Program-made: the position numbers and the translations under genes | Notes under the pieces: generated by a model | Told to the model about the DNA's origin: nothing | The model's input: only the letters and a program-made list of their open reading frames with translations | The model's database searches: none | Source: UBA7396 sp964527685 | GTDB lineage: Bacteria; Patescibacteriota; Gracilibacteria; BD1-5; UBA6164 | NCBI GenBank assembly: GCA_964527685.1 | Contig: CAZGOC010000001.1 | Location: 310,001 to 374,000 of the forward strand | DNA length: 64,000 nucleotides | Reading direction: 5' to 3' | In this document: positions 30,186 to 42,105 of the stretch, piece by piece | Numbering within the stretch: the first letter of the stretch is position 1 | Layout: each line of letters opens with the position of its first letter

Positions 30186-31217
30186 ATGCTAAAAAAATAT
30201 TTTTTAATTTGATTAATATTTCTACTTTTTTCTTGTCAAAATGAATATCTAGAATTTCATAATGGAAATTCAGTTAAAGATACTTCAAATATATCTCAAG
30301 ATAAAAATGATTTTGCTTTTGATGATATAGAATATTTTTCTTGAATTATACTAAACCATACTCCAAGTTTAAAATTTTTGGATGAATTAACTACTAAAAT
30401 TGATAGTGCAAAAAATGTAGTTTATGTTGAAGTGTATATTTTTACTGAAAAAAGACTTAAGAAAGCTTTAAAAGATGCCAAAAAAAGATGACTTGATGTA
30501 AAAGTAATTTTGGAAAAAAATGTATATCTAGCTTGAAATTTAAATAAAGATACTTTTAATGAGTTAAAAAATGCTTGAATTGAAATAGTTTATTCAAATC
30601 CTAAAAATTATGCTTTAAATCATACGAAAATGATGATAATTGATGATGAAATCATTATTTCAACAGGAAATTATTCATACTCAACTTTTAAATATAATAG
30701 AGAGTTTTTTATATCATTAAAAGATAAAAACTATATAGATATTTTTTTAAAAATATTTGAAAATGATTTCAATTGAGAAAAGTTTGAAATCAAAAAAAAT
30801 AATTTAGTTTTAAGTCCTTTTTCATCAAGAGAAAAACTAGAATATTTACTTAAAAATGCTAAAAAATCTATAAAAATATATGCTCATAATTTTTGAGATG
30901 AAAATATAAAAGATATATTAATCAATCAAAAACAAAACAATATTTTAATACAAATGATTTTTCCTGATTTAAAAAAGGTTTCTTCAAATAAAGAAATAAT
31001 AAATGATTTAAAATCAAAAAAAATTGATATAAATATTATAGATAAACCTGAAATTCATGCAAAATCTATTTTAATTGATGATGAATATTTATATATTTGA
31101 AGTATAAATTTTTCAAGTGCTTCAATAGATAGAAATAGAGAAATTTGAATTTTAATTAAAAACAAAGAAATTATAAAAAGTTTTTTAGATATATTTAATG
31201 ATGATTTTTTAAAATAA
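30186..31217 (+). CDS. Phospholipase D-like lipoprotein
   Basis: 343 residues with a lipoprotein signal (hydrophobic run, lipobox LFSC, cysteine 17). Two HKD motifs are present: NHTKMMIIDDE (H146) with STGNYS, and HAKSILIDDEYLYIGSIN (H291), so the enzyme should be catalytically complete. PLD-family enzymes cleave phosphodiester bonds in lipids, cardiolipin-type substrates or DNA. Being lipid-anchored outside the cell it might act on foreign or host membrane lipids or on DNA; that is inference. It starts just 12 bp after the dnaJ terminator. Confidence 0.85.
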
Positions 31218-31290
31218 TCAATTTTATTTTTTTGATTATTTGAACTTTTATGATATAGTATTATATATTAATAATAAATTATAAAAATTT

Positions 31291-33855
31291 ATGAATTTAC
31301 AAAAAATAACTTTTTTTACATTATTTATAATTATTTGATTATTTTTTATTTTAAATATTTCATTTTTTTCAAAAAAAGAAACTATATCTAATTTTAGTAT
31401 CCCTGAAGTAAAAACTTGAATTAATTTATTAGATAATGAAAATAAATTAGTTGAAACTAAAGAAAATAATTTCAATGAAAAAAATATTTATATAGATTAT
31501 TTAAATGATTTAGATAAAGTTTATTTTTCATCAAATAATTATAAAAAAACTGTTTTAGATAATAATATAAATTTTGAGCTTTGAAATTGAAGTTATATAT
31601 TTGATTTATATGATTTATCAAATAATTTTTCTATAAATAATAATTATTTTAAAATAACTCCAAAATCTCCAGGTAGTGTTTTAGTTGAAGTATCAAGTGC
31701 AGAAATAAAAATATATTCATTTTCACAGGTTTTAAATATTGATTTACTTTGAAATAATTTTAAAAAAACTACTTCTTTAACTATATATCCACATACTTAT
31801 TTTTCAATTAATCCATCAAGAAATAACTTTTTACAAGATGCAGATATTTTAAGAATAGCATCTATATCAAAAATTATTTATATAAAAGATGAGTTATTAA
31901 CTAATTCTTTAGATATAAATAAAGGTTTTTTAAATAAGATTAATATTTCAAATGATAAAATAAAATTACTAAATTATTTTATAAATGATACTTATACAAG
32001 TAAAAAAACTGATTTATTTGACTTAGATAATATAGTTATATATAAAAATAAAGATTTATTTTGAATTAAATATATAGAAAAATATTTCCAAATATTTTTA
32101 AATGAAGAAAAAAAAGTAGCTTTTTATAAAAAAAATATTTTAAATAATATTTCCTTATTTTTCTCAAAAAAAGAAGAAATAGATCAAAAAAAGTTAAGTG
32201 AAGAAATTATAAATGATTTTAAAGAATTAAAAAAAATAGATTTAAATGAATTTAATAGTTTTAAGTCAGTTTTTTCTTATTATTATTTATCAATTTTAAA
32301 AATTAATGATATAAATTTTATTGATAAAGTAATAACTTTTGCTAAAATAAATACTTCTATTAATGATTTTAAAAATAAAGAAATAGAAAAATCTTATTTT
32401 TACTTAAATAAAATATATTTTTTAGTCGATGTTAAAAAAGATGAAAAAACATTTTTACAAAAAAATATAATAACTTTTTTAAATAACTTTTTAGCAGAAA
32501 ATAATATAAAACTAAAAGAAGATAATATAGATATAGAAAATTCTAAAGATAGTAATTCTAAAATAGAATACTTATTATTTTTCTTAAAAAATATTTTAAC
32601 TTATGATGTTGATTTTTCAAATAAAGAAAGTATTTGAAGATTACTTGATACTTATAAAATATATTTTATTACATCAAATAAAATAAAAGAAAACTTAAAC
32701 TCTCAAACAAAAACAGAAACTTTACTTCTAGAGTTTAGTGATATATATATTAATTTTTTAAAAGAAATTAGAAAAAATTTATTTAAACCTAATTTAAATG
32801 ATGAGTGATTACTTGTGTTATCAGATATATTTATTAATAGAGATGATTTAGATAAAGTAAAATATATATATGATTTTATAAATAATTTTTATACTAAAAA
32901 TAAATGATTTTTATCTTCTAAAAATTATTGATATGATTCAGATTATATCAATTATAATAATAATTTTAGAGAATATTATCTAGCATTAAGTAATTATTGA
33001 GATTACTCTATACAATATAATAAGCTAAAAAGTGATTTATTAAATACAAATACTATTTTAGAAGCAAATAAAGAAATAATATTATCTAAAGAAAATTTAA
33101 TTAATTATTTAAGCCAGTTTAATTGAATTGATTTATCAAAAATTACATATACTATTTCTTCTCAAAAATATTATATAGTTTGAAATTTGATAATTAATAA
33201 TGATAAATTTTGATTTGAATTATATCCAAATGAACTTAATTTAATAAAAAATATTTTTAAAAATAATGAAAAATTATCTCTTTCTTATGAACTAGACTCT
33301 ATTAAAACTGATTTAAAAATACTTTATGAAGATGCTGAAGATAAAGATAAGTCAAAATATGATTTTAGAAATTTCTTTTTAAATACATTTTATTATAAAA
33401 AAGAAGAAGATAAAAATAAATATGAAGTTGAAAAAGATAGTATTTGAGAAAGTAAAATAGTTTCTATTTTTAAAAGAGGTAAATTATTTTGAACTACTTG
33501 AGATTTTAATATTTTAAAGTGATACCTTGATATAAAATATAATGATGTTAAAGTAGAATTTTTAAATAATAAATATAATATAAATATTATAAATTCTATT
33601 TTAAATACAAGTATATTAATTTGAGAGGATGATAAAAATATATTAGCTAAAGTTAAAGCAGAGTATGTTTTTAATGACAAAGATCACTACTTTAAAAATA
33701 TCTATATAACTTTTTATGATAGAGATTTATTTAATGCTTGAAAAGAGGAAAAATTATTTTGATGAAAAGAGTTTAGAATATTTAAAAATATAAATATTCT
33801 TGATTTTAAAACAGAATTAAATAAAGAAATTATATCAATATATAAAAATAATTAA
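31291..33855 (+). CDS. Large membrane-anchored orphan protein (854 residues)
   Basis: One N-terminal membrane segment (residues 8-25, TLFIIIGLFFILNISFF) and a very long extracytoplasmic part rich in Asn, Ile and Lys. Residues about 85-140 contain GNGSYIFDLYDLSNNFSI and PGSVLVEVSSAEIKIYSFSQ, reminiscent of a FecR-type beta domain. The rest looks helical (about 200-620, TPR-like length periodicity is possible but not proven) and then beta-rich (about 730-850, DFNILKGYLDIKYNDVKVEF). No enzyme motif seen. Two small membrane genes follow on the same strand. Probably a surface or envelope structural protein. Confidence 0.7.
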
Positions 33856-33912
33856 TTTTTGATTTTTAAATTTAATTTATATAATAAATCAAATTATTTA
33901 ACTAAAAAAATT

Positions 33913-34155
33913 ATGGAAAATAAAAATACTTTTGCTAAAATATCAGCTATAATTGCTTTAATTGCGATACTTTGATCTGTAGTTTGAACTTGAGCTTTAG
34001 TTTTATTTGAAAATTTAAAAAATGACTGAAATACTTCAAATACTCAAAACTTACCTGATGAACAACTAAAAGATATATTAAAACTTTATACTTGAGCTGT
34101 TAATTGAACTTGATGAGAAAATGAAAATAATTCATTAAGTGGTAAAACTAATTAA
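33913..34155 (+). CDS. Small single-span protein, unknown
   Basis: 80 residues. A hydrophobic helix (ISAIIALIAILGSVVGTGAL) is followed by an exported polar tail rich in Asn, Gly and Thr. It lies 57 bp after the 854-residue protein and could be its small partner. No family recognised. Confidence 0.5.
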
Positions 34156-34248
34156 TTTTTTGATTTAAATTTTTAATTTATAAAAAAATCTTTTGTGTTT
34201 TTTAATTAAATATGATTTAATTATATTAATATATTTTAAAATCATAAT

Positions 34249-34473
34249 ATGATTAAAAAAATTATAAATAATTATTATAACTTCTTTGATAATACACTTT
34301 GAGATACAACTATTGTGGTATGATTTATAGGAATTATGATTTTCCTAGCTTGATTTTTATGAAATACAAATGCTTCTTTTAGGTGAAATATTTTAGAATA
34401 CAATAAAAAACAAGAAAATATAATTGTTATAGATGGGGTTAAATATAAATTGCAATTAGAAAAATTAAATTAA
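34249..34473 (+). CDS. Small single-span protein, unknown
   Basis: 74 residues with one central hydrophobic helix (TIVVGFIGIMIFLAGFLG) and a basic N-terminus (MIKKIINNYY). The stop abuts the stop of the convergent DUF721-like gene. Placement after two other membrane-protein genes on the same strand supports coding. Function unknown. Confidence 0.5.
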
Positions 34474-34779
34474 TTATTTTAATTTAATATCTAAATTAAT
34501 TATTTTATAATTTATATTGTCTAGTTTAGTTTTTATATTTTTAATTAATATATCTTTAATAGTTAGTATTTCAGAGTTTAGTATAGGAGAATTAGTTTTT
34601 AATAATATAATATTTTTATTTAATTTAATAGATATAATTTTAGATTTTATATCTATTTTTTTTATATTTAAAAAATCATTTATTATACTATTATAAATGA
34701 TAGATGAAATTATTTTATCTTCTTTATTTGTCTTATTTAAAGACTTTATAAGTAAATCTTTTATATTATTAAAAATCAT
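34474..34779 (-). CDS. DUF721/DciA-like small protein
   Basis: 101 residues, no membrane span. The middle stretch IISIKLNKNIILLKTNSPIL followed by NSEILTIKDILIKNI resembles the DUF721 (DciA-like) fold, in which a strand with V/L-K-S-P-ALAxEL precedes a helix. DciA loads the replicative helicase in many bacteria; short DUF721 proteins are common in CPR. The match is weak and by eye only. It lies 3 bp downstream of rsmI on the same strand. Confidence 0.5.
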   Translation of the reverse strand: MIFNNIKDLLIKSLNKTNKEDKIISSIIYNSIINDFLNIKKIDIKSKIISIKLNKNIILLKTNSPILNSEILTIKDILIKNIKTKLDNINYKIINLDIKLK

Positions 34780-34782
34780 TTT

Positions 34783-35442
34783 TTAAAAAATTATTACAAA
34801 TTCTCATTTTACTTTATCTTTGTTATTTTCAAAATACTCTAAAATTTCTCAAACTTTTCATCTTTTAAATTCTTCAAATTTTTTTGTTAATTCTCTCCCA
34901 ACAACTATTTCTAAATCTTTTCAAAAATAAGTTATAAATTCATTTAATGTTTTTATTATTCTATGAACTGATTCATAAATTATAACTGTTTGTTCTTTAT
35001 TTTGTAATTTTTTAAACAAAGTTTGTCTTCATTTTTTAATAGGTAAAAACCCTAAATATAAAAAATGATTTGATGGCATTCAAGATACTGATAATGCAGT
35101 TATACAAGCACTAACTCAAGGAATTGGAACTACATTTATATCATTATTTAATGCTTCTTTTATTAAAGCATATCAAGGGTCTGATATACCAGGAGTTCAG
35201 GCATCTGATATTAAAGCTACTTTTTTTCAAAGTTTTAATTCATCAATTATTTTATCAACTTTTGTTATTTTTGAGTAAGAATGATAAGAAATAAGAGGTT
35301 TTTTAATATTATAGTGATTAAGTAAAGTAGCTGAAGTACGAGTATCTTCACATGCTATTAAATCAACTTCTCCTAGTGTTTTAATAGCTCTAAAAGTGAT
35401 ATCTTCTAAATTTCAAATAGGAGTTGAAACTATATAAAGCAT
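34783..35442 (-). CDS. rsmI: 16S rRNA 2'-O-methyltransferase RsmI
   Basis: 219 residues of the TP (tetrapyrrole) methylase fold. Landmarks in order: MLYIVSTPIGNLEDITFRA, EDTRTSATLLNHY, ALISDAGTPGISDPG and VVPIPGVSACITALSVSG, then YESVHRIIKTL and VVGRELTKKFEEF. RsmI methylates the ribose of C1402 in 16S rRNA. The protein is shorter than the E. coli enzyme (286) because it lacks the C-terminal extra domain, as in many CPR members. First gene of a pair with the DUF721-like gene. Confidence 0.95.
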
Positions 35443-35560
35443 TTTTTTTTATTAAAATTAAATTAACTTTATTATAAATCATACAATAAAAAGTCAATTA
35501 ATTTTGATTTTTTACTAATTTTATAGTATAATAAACTAAAATATTTTTTAAAATTATACT

Positions 35561-38500
35561 ATGGTAAATAATTGAAAAGAAATTTTAGAAACAAATGAAG
35601 ATAATAAAAAATCAAATTGATTTAATTATAAAGAAATTATAAATGATTTTATAGAAAATAAAACTAAATGAGATTTACTTTATTTTCAAAGCAATAATAA
35701 ATACACTAATATTTGGGATGATTTTTTATCATATTTAAAATATAGTTCAAACCTTGATGTAAAAACTATTAAAGAATTAGAAGACTGAAAAGATTTAAAA
35801 TATTTAGTTGAATTAAAAAAATTATCAATCACTCAAAATATTGATAATATTGCAATATTTTCTAAAACTCTAAAATCTTTTGAACTTGATTATAACTTGA
35901 CTTTAAATAAATTTGATTTACTTAAAGAAAAACTAAATAAATCAAGTATTAAAAATTTAAAATATTTAATTAATTCACAAGTAGATAGACAAAAGTTTTT
36001 ATTAAAAGAAAAAATTTTTAATTTAGATGAAATTAATGCAAATTTAAAAACAAATACTGAAAAATTAGAGTTAATTTTTCAAAATAATCAAGAATTAATA
36101 AATCAAGCTCAAAATAATCAAGAATTAACTCATTCTATTTTAAGACTTCTAAATATGAATTCTAAAATAGATTTAGAAGATTTAGATAGTATCTTAAATG
36201 CACTTTCTGCTGAATGAAAAAAATATTTATTATCATATTTTATACCACACATATCAATAAAAGATGTTAAGGATATTTGATTAATAGATGAAGAAGAAAT
36301 AAAAAAATATGTTAAGTTAGTAATTGAACATGCCAAAATAGACTTAGAATTACTTGATGAAATTTATGAAAATATAGATATTTCAAAAATACACATTAAT
36401 AGTTATGATTTAATTAATAAAACAAATTTTATTTGATTACTAAATTCTAAAAATAAACAAATTATATTAGATGAAATAAATAAAACTAAAGATGTTTTAG
36501 CTTGAAATGAAATTATAAATTATGATGATTTTATTAAAAATGTTAAACAACATAAAGAATTACCAAGTGAGATAAAATCAAATATTGAAAAATTAGCTTT
36601 ATGAAATTATATAGAAATAAAATCTCAAAAAAAAGATTTTACTACTGTGTATTTTAAAGTTTGAGAAATAAATGATTTATCAAATCAAGCAAATATTGAT
36701 TTGTGATTTAAATTATACAATGTAACAAGAATAACTTGAGTTGCAAAAAATGAAGAAAATTGTTATTCTGAATTTAAAAATTTTAATAGTATGATTGATT
36801 TTTTAGTTTCTATATCAAAAGCAAATTTTACACTAAACTTTTTAACTAAACAAGATTTAGAAACAAATAAAATAAATGAAGTTGAAGAACAAGAAATTGA
36901 AACAAAAGAACAATTAGCCATATTTTTAAATGAATATGATGAAAAATGAAAAGATGTGCCACTAGAAAAAACAGCATTTACTTATAAAGATTGAGAAGAA
37001 GAAATTGACCTTTCTATTACAAGTATAGCATGAAATGAAATAGTTTTAAATAGTGGTGAAAGATTATCATTTAATGCTTTTGCTCAAGCTTTTAAGGAAA
37101 AAGAGCCTAAAAGATATTTAAGAGTTGATAATTTAAAAGAATTAATTGATAGTTTAAAACAAAATAATAAAGAGTTTAAAGATATAGAAGTAGATAAAAA
37201 TAAAATAGTTCCAAAATCAAAAAAATGAGATGAAGATTTTAATTGAATTGAGTATTTTGTTTGAGAAAAATGAGAAGCTATTTATATAGATGAAATATAT
37301 GACTGAGAAATTACTTTTATAACTTGAGAATATAAAGAATCAAAAGATTGAAATACCTTTAAATGAAAGGAAAAAGCAACTAAATGGTCTTATAATTCAT
37401 TTTATTCATATATTAGAGATAAAAAACTTACTCCTAAATATGATATGGAAATAAAAGATGAAATCGAAACTATAAATAAAGTACCTAGAAAAAGACACTT
37501 TTTTACTGAATTTATGTGAATGATGTCAATTGCAGAAATGACAAAATGATTTAGTTCTATTACAGATACTATTAAACATCACCTTGAAACTTGAAATCAA
37601 CTAAAATCAGCTCAATTTGCAATGAAATTAGGAAGGTTTTTACCTCAAGATATAAGAGATGAATTACAATCCACTCTTGAATCAAAAGAGAAAAAAACTA
37701 TGCAAGAATTAAAAGACTCTCTTCAATGACTTGATTCAGGACTTATGGTAGCAAAGGTAGAAAGAATATTATTAAGTAAATCATCTCACCAATACGAAAT
37801 AGAAGCTGCTATGTTTGCTACTATAAAGTATTGAGGATTATACCCAAAAAGTTTACAAAAATATAGATGAAGATATCTATGGTTTTTTGCTTTATGATGA
37901 AATGAAGCAGATATTAAAAAAATGACAAAAGAATTAAAAGAAAACGACCCGGATGTAATGATAACAGAAGAACTACTTATATGAGTTTTATTAAAAAAAC
38001 AAGCTTGAACTACTTGACATAATTGAATCAAAAGAAGATCTAAAATATATAAAGAGTTTTGACGAGATTTAAAGGCTTGAGTTGAAAAAGAAATGTGAGA
38101 TTGAGAAGCAGAATCTTGAACAAAAATGACTCAAAAATGAAGACTTGACTATATTATGTGAGAATTTAAGTGATGAACTTATGCAAATGGTATTTGAGCT
38201 ATTGAAAAACTATGGTGAAAATGACCAGACCCAGCATATATAATGAATGCTCCAACCTTTATTATTTTAACTTCGGGGATTTCAGAAAATTTTTCTCAAA
38301 TATTAATAAATAAATTAGTTAATTATTGATATTCTACTTCTCATGTATCTTTTTTATATTGTAAATCAAAACAATTAATAAAAGAATACAATGAATATGT
38401 AGAAAATGTTATAAAAACAAAATTTAAAGATAATTCTAAAATGCTTGAAGATTTTTTAGCTATAAAAAAATCTTCAAATGATAAAAAAGTAGAAAAATCT

Positions 38501-39154
38501 TATAATTTTTGGATGAAGTATTGAGCAGATTTATACCCTACATTAAATATGAATGATTGATATGTTGTTGCAAATAAAAATATTCCTTGAAATGAAGCAT
38601 TAAATAGTTATTTTGAAAAAATTAAATGATATGTTAATAGTGATGATTTTCAACCAAATTCAGATGATATAGAAGGATGAGTTTATGATCAAGAAAATTC
38701 TTGACTTGCACAAGTTTGAGCTTTTGTGAATAAAATTGAATCAAATGATAGATGATATATAAATAAAAAAACAAAAAAAATATTGAAAATGCATACTGAC
38801 TATTTAAAAAATACCATGAAATCAAGTGATTTAACTGTTGAACAAAAAAAAGAAATATTTTTTGATTTTTATAAAACTATTGAAAGAAAAGTATATTCTA
38901 AAATAGCTCCATATAGGTGAAATAATACAAATAATTGAAAATGGTTTAAAGATTATGAAATTGTTAAAGCATTAAATGATAATTGAGTAAATATTTTTGA
39001 TTGAGATGATAATTATGAATTATTTTTAGAAGAAAAATGGAATGAATTAGTTTTAAATAATTTTTCTTTAAATAAAACAAAAAATGATAATTTAGAAGAT
39101 GTAAAAAATAAATTTCAAAAATGAATTGAAAGTATTTTAGATGAAATAGATTAA
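35561..39154 (+). CDS. Very large soluble orphan protein (1197 residues)
   Basis: No signal peptide or membrane span. Residues 1-330 are helical and charged with heptad-like patterns. A beta-rich middle follows with two related SH3-like stretches (about 375-410 and 455-480; TYKDGEEEIDLSITSIAGNE) and a third near 560-600 (GEAIYIDEIYDGEITFITGE). Residues about 640-960 form the best conserved-looking part (HFFTEFMGMMSIAEMTKGF, YGGLYPKSLQKYRGRYLWFF, GRLDYIMGEF). No catalytic motif is recognised. The gene stands alone between rsmI and yebC. Its size, near 5.6 percent of the window, implies an important role, perhaps an intracellular scaffold. Confidence 0.7.
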
Positions 39155-39389
39155 TTAAATAGAAAGTATAAATTGACCTACTTCGAAAATATTGTCAAGT
39201 TCTATATCTTTTAGACACACATAGAATACGAAAAAATAGATAAAAATCAAAAATTAATAATATTTTAGCAAATTGGATAGGAGACATTTTTAAAACAGCA
39301 TGAATAAAAAAATAATTTGAATAAAATTTTAATTGATTTTTTAATAATTTTTATATAATAAAAAATATTTTATTTTTTATATTAAAAAT
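39155..39389. other. Non-coding gap with possible gene remnant
   Basis: 235 bp with no complete gene and no clear hairpin. The first half is less AT-rich than its surroundings and one frame reads a short protein-like run (YKLTYFENIVKFYIF) between stops. This could be a decayed gene end; I find nothing firm. Confidence 0.3.
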
Positions 39390-40160
39390 ATGTGAAGATG
39401 ACCTGTTGTTGCTAAAAAAAAAGAAATTTCAAATGCTGCTAAGCAAAAAATTTTTACAATTCATGCTAAACTTATTTCAATAGCTGCTTGAAAATGATGA
39501 GATCCTGCACTTAATCCAAGTTTGCATGATGCTATTGAGAATGCAAAAAAAGATAATTTACCAAATGATAATATAGAAAGAGCTATAAAAAAATGAACTT
39601 GAGAAGATAAAGATTCAAGTAAAATCGAACAAATAGTTTATGAATGATATGGAACTTGAGGAGTTGCTTTTATGGTTTCAACTTTAACTGACAATAAAAA
39701 TAGAACAGCTTCAAATATAAGGCATATTTTTACAAGATATGCTTGAAGTATGGGGGAATCAGGAAGTGTTTCTTATATGTTTGAGAGAGATGGGATTATT
39801 ATTATTAATTTAGATAAATATAAAAAAGACTTACTTGAAGAAATAGTTTTTGAAACTCAAGCAAAGGATTTTTTTGATGAGGATTGAATGTTTAAAGTAA
39901 TAACATCTTTAGAAGATTTTTTAGATACTAAAAAAATATTTGAATCTAAAAATATTAATTTTGAATTTGCTGATATTGATTTTATACCAACAAATATAGT
40001 TGATATAACTGATTTTGATAAAGCTTTGAAGTTAACTAAAATGATTGATGATTTTAATAATGATGATGATGTTGAAAAAATCTCTGCTAATTTAAATATA
40101 GATGAAAAATTACAAAAAGAAGTAAATGATTTTATAGAAAAAAATACTTTTAGAACTTAA
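39390..40160 (+). CDS. yebC: YebC/PmpR family translation or transcription factor
   Basis: 256 residues, typical length. N-terminal KKEISNAAKQKIFTIHAKLI, then GGDPALNPSLHDAIENAKKD and NLPNDNIERAIKKGTGE, followed by YEGYGTGGVAFMVSTLTDNK and MGESGSVSYMFER are all family landmarks. YebC proteins were called transcriptional regulators; recent work assigns many of them to ribosome rescue at proline-rich stretches. The opening MGRGPVV carries two TGA glycines. The gene is followed 82 bp on by a strong bidirectional terminator. Confidence 0.95.
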
Positions 40161-40242
40161 AAAAAGAAAACAATAAAAAAATTTCCATAATTAAAAATTA
40201 GATTTAATTATAAAATGGATAGTTATTTTGATTAGAAATGAT

Positions 40243-40293
40243 GATTAAAAAAGAGAGAAAAATTAGTTTAATTTTTTTCTCTCTTTTTTAATC
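40243..40293. terminator. Bidirectional terminator between yebC and a convergent gene
   Basis: Long inverted repeat around loop GTTT (GATTAAAAAAGAGAGAAAAA and its near complement) with A and T runs on opposite sides. Serves yebC from the left and the 552-residue gene from the right. Confidence 0.85.
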
Positions 40294-40310
40294 ATCTATG
40301 AATCCTAATC

Positions 40311-41969
40311 TTATTTTTTGAATTTACTATTGTAAATTGCACTAACAATTTGCTCTGTTTGATTATACATATAGCTATCTTGAACTTTTTGCCAAACTAT
40401 TTTATTGCTATTTACTTTAGTTAAATAATCAATTTTTATTTCAAAAAATCAATTATTTGATAAAAACAAAACCAAGTAAAACATCATTATAAATATTCAA
40501 AAAGCACTCAATCAAAAATGAAAACGAATTTTATTTTCTTTTTGCATAAAATGTCTTTCTTTTAGGTAATTTCAAAATAAAAAAACCAAAATTCACAAAC
40601 CTAAAAGCCAAGAAACTTTATATAAAATAAATGATAATAACAATAAAGATCAAGTAAAATGTATTATATAAAATTTATAAGTATTTTTATTGTTTTCAAA
40701 AGTTTCATACTCTTTAAAAAAAGTAAATGTTTTACAATATTCTAAATAATTTTTAGGTAAAATAAATAACATAAAGTATTTAAAAGTATTGTATGTTTTA
40801 GGGTTTAATGCTAGTTTTTGAGAGAATATTTTCAAAATATATCATTTATAAATATCACTAAAAACATCATCCTCTATATACAAAATAATATTTCTAAATT
40901 GATTAAATCAGTCCATAAAAGCATAAGTTTCTTTTTTTGATTCATCATTTCTTAATTTAACTCTATAATTTACTCTATTTTCAAGCCAATTTTTTTCATC
41001 TATTTTTACTGATATTTCCTGATTAACTACTGAAGTTTTAAAGTATTTTTCTCTTATTTTATTTCTTATATATCACCATAAATATCATCTTTTTTTAGGG
41101 TCTTCTTCTTTTGAGATTTCTGAGTAAATATTTAAATAAAAATCAAAATTAATTAAATTATTTGATAGTATATTGTCTAAAATATTTAGTATTTTTTGAT
41201 CTAAAGCTTCTTTTTTAAAGTCATTAATAGTGTCAAAATTAATTAAATTGTCTATTAAAACTTCTTTTGAGTAAGATAATTTGTTATTTAAATTTAAATC
41301 AAAGAAACTATAAAACAATTCTATATCATTTTTTGAATTTTTATTATCTTTTCAATTAATTAATTGTTTAATAATTTCATTTCAAAAATTTTTTTCTTTT
41401 AATAATTTTAACTGAGTAAAATCAATATTTTTTTCTTTTAAGAAATTAAGTAATTCTTCATATTTTTGATATTTTTCTTCCTTCAATAAATCACTCACTA
41501 TATCTTTTGAATTATTTTTCAAAGATTTTATTTTTTGAACAAGATGTTTAAATTCTCAGTCTATTTTTGAATAACTTTCAAAATAAATATCTTCAAAAAA
41601 ATATTTTGAATCTAAAATATATTTTAATTTATCTGTAGAAATATGATTTACTCCTAAGTTTTTTAATAATTGATGTTTTTTTGTATTATCATCAAAAGTA
41701 GACACTGAAGTTTCAACATAATCTATTAAATTTTCTAAATGAACAAAAAAATTACTTTTTATTTTATTTATTTGAAATAAAAATGAAACTGGATTTTTTG
41801 TTTCAAGAAGTATGTCAATATCTTTTTTTAAAGATATAAAATTGTCTATATATTTATTTAAATTTTCATCTTTTGATGTATAATCTTCTAATTTTACACT
41901 TTCAAGTAATGATTTTATTTTTGATATATCATCATTTTGCAAATTATTTTGTGTTTTTGTTTCTTTCAT
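40311..41969 (-). CDS. Membrane-anchored helical orphan protein (552 residues)
   Basis: About 395 residues of charged helical sequence with likely coiled coils (for example ENLIDYVETSVSTFDDNTKK), followed by two or three hydrophobic segments near the C-terminus (SLLLLSFILYKV with GLWILVFLF, and IFIMMFYLVLFL) and a short tail. The bulk therefore faces the cytoplasm with a C-terminal membrane anchor. No motif or family recognised. It is a single gene reading toward the terminator shared with yebC; its first ATG is preceded by AT-rich non-coding DNA. Confidence 0.65.
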
Positions 41970-42105
41970 AGTATTTTTGTTACTAATATTTGTTTATATT
42001 CTATCATATTTAAATACAAAAAGTCAAAACTTTTTATTTAATTGATTTTACTTAAAAATTTATTATATTTTTATATGAAATTATTTTTTAATAATTAAAG
42101 TTAAT

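Noticed and set aside
39155..39389. Insertion-sequence remnant
   Set aside because: No terminal inverted repeats, target duplications or transposase motifs; only a short protein-like run.
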